A DNA stretch of 64,000 nucleotides from Atherix ibis (Eukaryota; Arthropoda; Insecta; Diptera; Athericidae): contig OY282610.1 in assembly GCA_958298945.1 (NCBI GenBank), positions 30,640,167-30,704,166 on the forward strand. The letters run 5' to 3'. This document shows, piece after piece, positions 58,219 to 64,000 of the stretch. Within the stretch, counting starts at the first letter, position 1; the number at the start of each line of letters is the position of its first letter. A program made the translations under genes and the position numbers. The notes below the pieces were generated by a model. That model was not told where the DNA came from and ran no database searches. It saw only the letters and a program-made list of their open reading frames with translations.

Positions 58219-61200
58219 AAATGTTTATTTCTAAAGCTTTTCGGGAAATTTCTGAAATGTTTTTTAAATATTAAAATTCCTTTCATATATAGATTTTTTT
58301 AAATATTAAATATTATTTAAAAATGTTAAGACAATAATTTTTCGTAATATTTTAAGAAAACAATATTTTCCTTGAACATATACAGAACAATGAATACTTT
58401 TCAAATAAAAATTGTTAATTTTTATTTATTTTTACCATTTTTTTATGTGTTTTAGTCGAAAACAATATATTTTCATTTCTGTTCATTTTTTATTTAATGT
58501 AGAAAATGATAAAAGTTCTTAAATTTTTTTGTGAAAATTCTAAATAAATTTTGCCTATTTCCAAAGACCTACGCTTTTGATAGAAACAATTTTTCAGAAT
58601 ATTTCTACAACAATTTTCATCTAAAAAATTAACAGAAATTTTTCAAAAGCATTTTAACTTTTTATAATTTTTTAAGAGAATTAATTATTTTTGCAAAAAA
58701 TTAAAAAAAATATAATTTTTTGTCAAATTTAACTTAAATGCGTTTTTTTAAAACTTTTAAGAATTTTTTTTTAACTATTTGATTACGTACAAAGTCAATT
58801 ATTTTTAAAAAAATATTTTTACTAAATTAAAATAATTAATTTTGAGTGGTTTTCTTTTCGAAATTTTTCTATATATTTCCTGGTTTTGTTTTTAATTTTT
58901 TTTTTGTTGTTGATTTTTTAGTCAAAAATAATAAATTTTTATTTCTTTTTATTTTTTAATTTAATTCTAAATGAATTTGGAAATTTTCTTAATGTTTCCC
59001 TTTTCATCCAAGAGATTGACAAATATTATCCGGATTATTTTTAACAAAAATCTTCTTTCGAATAATATCAATATTTTTTTCCAAATAAAATTTTTTATCA
59101 AAAATTTTTCTTTTAATTAATAGATTTTTCCTATTTATTAAATATTGTAGATAATAAAATTTTGATTTTTGTAATTCTTTTTAAAAACTAATCAAAATAA
59201 TGAATTTTGCGTTTTTTTTTTTAGTTTTAGAATTAAAATAAATTTTTGTAATTATAGATAATCTGTTGTTTTTTTTTAAATTTTGGAATTTTTTTTGGCT
59301 TTTTTTTAATATATTTTTTTTTTTGCTAAAAAAAATTATTTTTTTCCCATAAGTTTTTATTATATTTTTTGTCTTCTTAAGTAATTTTTGTATTTTTTTA
59401 AATAAAATATATTTAATTTTTTTTGAAAATGTATCAATACATTTTTATTTTGTTTGTAAAAGTATGTTTTGACACTTTTTAATTGAAAATAGTTTTTTAT
59501 TAAATTTTCTTAATTTTTTTCTTAAAGTCTTAATACCATTTTGAAATTTTCTTTTTAGTAAAATTGATAAAATATATATAGATTATCCTTAGATATATAT
59601 ATAGTCATGAATAAACCAAACGAAAAATAAAATATTTCCAATTTCGAATACGGCACCGAAATATTGTTATCCAATTAAACCAAATAATCTACTCAACCCT
59701 TTTTCCAGCTACACTAAAAAAGGAGTCATTAAATCAAATATAATAAAGCTATAATATTTCAATTAGTCTCGCCAAATACTAAAAATTTTTTAATAACGAA
59801 AAAAAGCTATAATATTGTTATTCAATTAGTAATGCCAATACTAAAAACCTTTTTAAAAAAATAATTTTACACCTCCTTGGTAAATTTACAAAAATACAGA
59901 CAAAATAAAAAAGCTTTTCCATAAAATGCGTTCTAAAATGGCTTCGTATAGTGTGGGGGCTCTGTTAGAAATTTATAAAAAGTCACGTTCACAAAGCATA
60001 AACTCATCCAGACTTCTTAGGAAGCTATAATTGACGGCATTCATACTCGAAATATTATACCAGTATTTCGGCCACAGACCTCAGATTTTGGACCTTAAAT
60101 AATATTGGCATCTTCAAAGAAATCCACCCCGATACCGAACAAATGAGATTTCGACCGACAACAGAACACTAATCACATCTTTTGTTTATTGAACTCAACG
60201 TTGAATTTATAGCATATAGATTTGCTAGTATATATTATGATAGACCGGGTATATAATATAATAGGTATAATATATGGAATGGTACAGCTGCATATGATAT
60301 TCTCCACTCGTTGTTTGTTCAACGTCTGCAACGTGTGTTAAGAAGTCTGTACATTCTCTGGATAACAAAATAAGAACAGAAAGATTTTTTTTCTTCTGTT
60401 TTTGTTTTTTGTTTTTGTTTTTGGAGAATTTACAAAATTTTATTTCTACACAACAAAATTTATGTCGCCACCAATACTATAACAAATTTACACTAAACGA
60501 TGATTTAACATTTCCAATACTATAACAAAAATCAGTCATTCATTCGGTTGTTTTTATAAAGCCCATAAAAAATTACAGAAAAAAAATAACCCCAAAAAAA
60601 AACCGAAAAAGGGGGTAAGAATGCAAATTGTATTTTGTTTTTTTTTTTTTTTTTTTTGCATAAAGGTTTACGGACTTTTGAGAATTTTTTCCAAATACAT
60701 CGTTTTTCCGTTTTTGTGTTCTTATTATTTTCAGACATCTGCCAATGTCTTTGTTATATTGTATTTTCCTTACTTTATGCGTACATACTGAGGTCCTTAA
60801 GCTCTACTTTATTGTTGCTTTAAGATTAGATTTTAATTATTTTTTTTTCTTAGATTTTTTATTAACATTTTTTATTTGTAAAATTTTTTATTTTTAGTTT
60901 AAATTTATTGATGAAATTTGATCAAAAATTTATTATGTAATATTTAAAAAGGAAGAACTTTTTCAAGGAATTCGTTCCAAACTTTTCGTTAAGTTTTCTT
61001 TTGTATAAGAAATTTTTTCTTCTTCTTATTTTTAATAATCATGATAATATGGAAAAAATCTTTTTAAGTTTTATTTTTTCAATAATTAGAAAAGTTTAAA
61101 ATTTCATATTTTACCGAAAAAAAATTTTTTTTTTTTTTTACTTTTAACCTTATGACAATAAAATAAAAAAACTATTTATATTCTATTAATTGAAATAAAT

Positions 61201-61487
61201 TTGAAATTAAAAAAAAAAACAGAATTCACTTAAAAAACGTTAAATCCTCAAAGATAATGTATTGTAATAAGAGAAGTTGTTCTTAAATATTTTATTGTAT
61301 CTATTTTTAAAATAGTTGAAGTGAAAAATAGAAGGAAGAAATCATTTCCTATTCCAATCCTTTTCTGTTAGGTCTACAAAGTCATTGCAATGTGTTGCAA
61401 TTTCGATTTGAACAAATTGTTCATAATTGGGTCATTTTTTTATTTCAAGAAAATGCTAAGAAGCCAACAAAGAAAATTGCAATAACA
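58219..61487. other. A+T-rich stretch, no gene identified
   Basis: Mostly T-rich DNA. 59930-60360 is less A+T-rich, with no recognisable frame on either strand. Frames at 60532-60738 and 60635-60823 lie over poly-T/poly-A and look spurious. Confidence 0.5.
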
Positions 61488-61577
61488 TGGATGGATGGAT
61501 AGATGGATGGATGGATGGAAGGATGGATGGATGGATGGATGGATGGATGGAAGGATGGATGGATGGATGGATGGATG
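61488..61577 (+). repeat. ATGG tetranucleotide microsatellite
   Basis: About 22 units with a few variants (ATAG, AAGG). The Asp-Gly-Trp-Met-rich frame through it is a product of the repeat. Confidence 0.97.
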
Positions 61578-63164
61578 ACTTAAATTATGATAGTTACGTA
61601 CATTTAATTATTTTTGTAAAAAGTATGCACATACGTAAAAGGGAAACAAACCAAGTTCGACTATACTCATAGTTGTGGTGATGACATTTGTTATGGAAAA
61701 AGTGGTGAAGAATTATAATATGCGCACAATTTAAACTGATTTGCCATTATATAGCATAATGGCCTTGAAATGGACATTGTACCCTTGCGTGTAGCCACAT
61801 CGAATGCCGGCCGAATGCCCGCCGAATGACGCACAACATTTCCTTCCTCCATGCAACTCATAATATCAATGCACAAACAATAAACACTATAAACACTTAT
61901 GCTCTGGCCCGTGCAGAATTACAAAATCAAGTTGTATAATCTGTGAATTCGTCCCACAGTTTTGTCTGTACAGCAGCAGTAACAGCAGCAGCCCAAGTAA
62001 CCGGATCGACATGCGTCGTGCAAGACGTGATCAGGTACCATAATTCCAGACGGGGAAAAAATTGTTGAAACACAGCCAAGGGTACAATGATAGTCGTTCG
62101 ATGAGTGGGGACAGGTAATCCAGGTAGCCGACGAAGTAGTCCAGGCAAGTGATGGCTCAGCCAACATCGAGACATTGAGCCACTCGTTGGACAGTAATGG
62201 GCAAATAGATAGAATGACCGGTTACGTCGTTGGCTACAGACAGTGCATAGTGGATGGTGGTCTACAGACTATGGATCAGATCAGGACTAAACACAGTTCA
62301 GGTATTCAGAAGATGAACGGATCAGCCCAGGTCAAACATTACAAAATCCCAAGTTATGAGGTATTCTGCCTGCCGACAGTCAGTTGCACAAAGATTGAGG
62401 TTGACTGGTGGTGCCCTTTGGATGCTTTTGTGAATGCAACAAGGTGTGTCTGGCTCACTAATGATGATGTGCACATTGACCAACGTTGGCGAAGAGACTC
62501 AATCGCTAATAGAACGTAACCTTATATCATACTCGTTCACGAACAAGAAGCTATCCCCTCTCTGGTGTTGGTCCTGATGCATGGCCAATACAATTTTGGA
62601 TACGCCTGCCTGTATTGTTGGGCTTTGGACACATCGAAAGGGTCAGTCAACTTAACCGTATGTCCTTCAAGCACTCCTACTTCTATACCGATTATACCAA
62701 ACAATCAACGTATGGATTTTTACGTACTTCTCCACTTGTCCTCATATTTCTGCGCAGACATACACGGCTGGACAAACCATAAACGTTTCCTTTTGCGTCA
62801 CACATTCATGTCTTCAATTTTTTCTTGAAATTCTACCGTTTTATTTTTTTATTTTTGATATTTTTAAGTTTTGATATCAATTACAGTGTACGAGTATACT
62901 TCATCATTCAATTCCGCCCGTCTCAAGATTTATTTGTGATGCAATAAGAAAGAGACAAAAATTATTTCGTACGTTTTCAAAAAGTTTTCAACATTTAGTT
63001 TCTGAAGATATCACCTTTTCTTCAGGGTAATTATATAATCTTACAGTTTTTTAATATTTTCTTGGAATGCATGTGAATAAGGACTAAACAAAGATTTGAA
63101 AGAGTTGAATTACTTTTATTATTTGGTGTCAAGATAACAACATGGAGAAAGAAATCCCCCAATC
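61578..63164. other. Least A+T-rich unique stretch, no gene identified
   Basis: 61.75-62.83 kb has near-balanced composition. Frames: plus 62175-62519 (114 codons, starting MSHSLDSNGQIDRMTGYVVG), plus 62565-62828 (87 codons, from a TTG-type or later start) and two overlapping minus frames at 61919-62175. None shows a domain I recognise, and both strands are about equally open, which argues against coding. A CAG-rich patch lies near 61972-61992. An exon or regulatory region of an unseen gene is possible. Confidence 0.35.
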
Positions 63165-63560
63165 CGCCACTGATAGCCAACAAAGCCTATTTCAGTTATT
63201 CTGAATTATTTCGCTCAAAAACTCTGATCATAGATAGTATCAAAGCTTCTGCTATACAGAAGATCATGTATTCTTCGGAAGCTTGGATTCCCATAAAAAA
63301 CGATTGATAACTTTTGTCCGTGTTCTAAAAGATTATCCTTGAAAGAATTTTGGGTCCCCTACTTGAGGATGGACTCTGTGTATTCCGAAATATATTTAAC
63401 GACGAGATCCTGTCCGACACTTAGTCCGTATTTTTACTCAATAGGCTGCCCAGAATGCCTGTAGTAGCGTCATTTATGGTTTCAAAAGAAGAGGTAGGCC
63501 CTTCCTTCGGTGGAGCAACGGCGTTAGCCAGGATGCTAAAAAAAATACTGCCATTGGCGA
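63165..63560 (+). pseudogene. Non-LTR retrotransposon C-terminus, second type
   Basis: Plus strand: ELFRSKTLIIDSIKASAIQ, MYSSEAWIPIKND, ILERILGPLLEDGLCVFRN, FNDEILSDT and a stop, then in another frame KRRGRPFLRWSNGVSQDAKK (about 63484-63545). This is the order found after the reverse transcriptase domain in many insect non-LTR elements (YGSEAW, KILRKIFGP, the Arg-rich GRPxLRWxDxV block). It differs from the Jockey-type end at 55.9-56.4 kb, so it is a separate lineage. Catalytic domains are absent; it is a truncated, frameshifted fragment. Confidence 0.8.
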
Positions 63561-63824
63561 GCTAGAAAAAATATTTTTTACAAATAATTGAAAGAAACCT
63601 AAAATTTATTTTAAAAGCATGATAAAAATAATAAAATTTCTTAGTAAAATTTTAACGACACAAAAAAACGCTGTTTAAATTCTTTACTGAACCAAAAAAA
63701 AAAAAAAAAAGTTTTGGAGCTTTAATAATAATACAATAATAATTAATATTTACCATAAAAGCTTTTGCTATTTTTAATACTTTTACAGTAAATATTAATT
63801 TTTTATTTGACAAGTTTTTTGACT
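63561..63824. other. A+T-rich DNA, no feature seen
   Basis: Homopolymer-rich spacer between the retrotransposon fragment and the terminal minisatellite. Confidence 0.5.
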
Positions 63825-64000
63825 AATTTCAGTAAAAACTTGTCAGTAGAAATTTTTAGTAAACATTATCAAATTTTCAATAAAAACTTGTCAGTAAAAA
63901 TGTTCAGTTAAAATTTTTAGTAAACATTATGAAATTTTCAATAAAAAATGTACAATAAAAATGTTCAGTTAGTATTTTTAATACTTTTGCAGTAAATATT
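63825..64000 (+). repeat. CAGTA-type minisatellite, cut by window end
   Basis: Imperfect units around CAGTAAAAACTTGT, CAGTAGAAATTTTT and CAGTTAAAATTTTT. Same core as the arrays at 13.4, 36.5 and 40.7 kb. Continues past the window. Confidence 0.8.

Noticed and set aside
61487..61672. Asp-Gly-Trp-Met repeat protein
   Set aside because: Translation of the ATGG microsatellite.
62175..62828. Two plus frames of 114 and 87 codons as genes
   Set aside because: No recognisable domain, both strands similarly open, no splice or start context that decides; kept only as part of the region note.
1..64000. tRNA, rRNA, phage, plasmid or bacterial defence genes
   Set aside because: No TPsiC-like GGTTCGA arm or rRNA block noticed, and no operon-like coding density; the DNA is eukaryotic in character. 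A covariance-model scan would be decisive for tRNAs.

Overview
The window looks like gene-poor nuclear DNA of an insect, most likely a fly. The basis is very A+T-rich sequence without any bacterial gene organisation, plus arthropod-type transposons: a mauritiana-type mariner, a second mariner, Tc1-like relics, many relics resembling the DD41D/rosa group (first described in tephritid flies), and a Jockey-type non-LTR retrotransposon. I could not identify any host protein-coding gene, tRNA or rRNA. The species cannot be named from the sequence alone. Nearly all open reading frames over 60 codons are chance frames in T- or A-rich DNA; the recognisable ones are decayed transposon genes.

Layout. 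1-12.7 kb: A+T-rich DNA carrying scattered relics of one transposase family (about 150-1140, 2568-3165, 6125-6860, 7195-7457, 11632-11717) and a Tc1-like element with recognisable inverted ends (11398-12671). 13.4-14.7 kb: a 13-bp minisatellite (TTTTCAGTAGAAA). 15-22 kb: three more relics of the same transposase family and an isolated G-quadruplex motif (19990-20017). 18.3-19.5 and 24.1-26.6 kb: two related T-rich repeat blocks. 28.2-33.6 kb: the densest transposon cluster. A Tc1-like relic (28268-31022) is split by a 1.3-kb mauritiana-type mariner (29229-30537); mariner C-terminal fragments and the N-terminal half of a DD41D-like transposase follow.

36.5-38.9 kb: a 2.4-kb 13-bp minisatellite (TTTTCAGTAAAAA) with a very homogeneous core. 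40.7-42.1 kb: a diverged relative (TTTGTCAGTAAAAA). 42.7-42.96 kb: a possible pipsqueak-type HTH relic. 44.5-47.6 kb: an ACTAAAAA-rich array with higher-order units of about 300 and 530 bp and a perfect 43-bp inverted repeat. 49.9-53 kb: T-rich DNA with 0.66-0.78-kb direct duplications. 55.9-58.2 kb: a Jockey-type reverse transcriptase pseudogene on the minus strand, interrupted directly after its YADD box by a nearly complete mariner (56463-57730). 61.5 kb: an ATGG microsatellite. 63.2-63.6 kb: the C-terminal end of a second kind of non-LTR retrotransposon. The window ends inside another CAGTA-type minisatellite.

No genes work together here as a pathway. The biology is that of transposon decay, nesting and satellite expansion. 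The features I find most worth checking are the mariner inserted at the reverse transcriptase active-site box, with the host frame continuing across the target TA; the four-fold alternating inverted repeat inside the other mariner; the shared CAGTA core of five separate tandem arrays; and the number of relics of one transposase family. Family names come from motif recognition by eye, without database searches.
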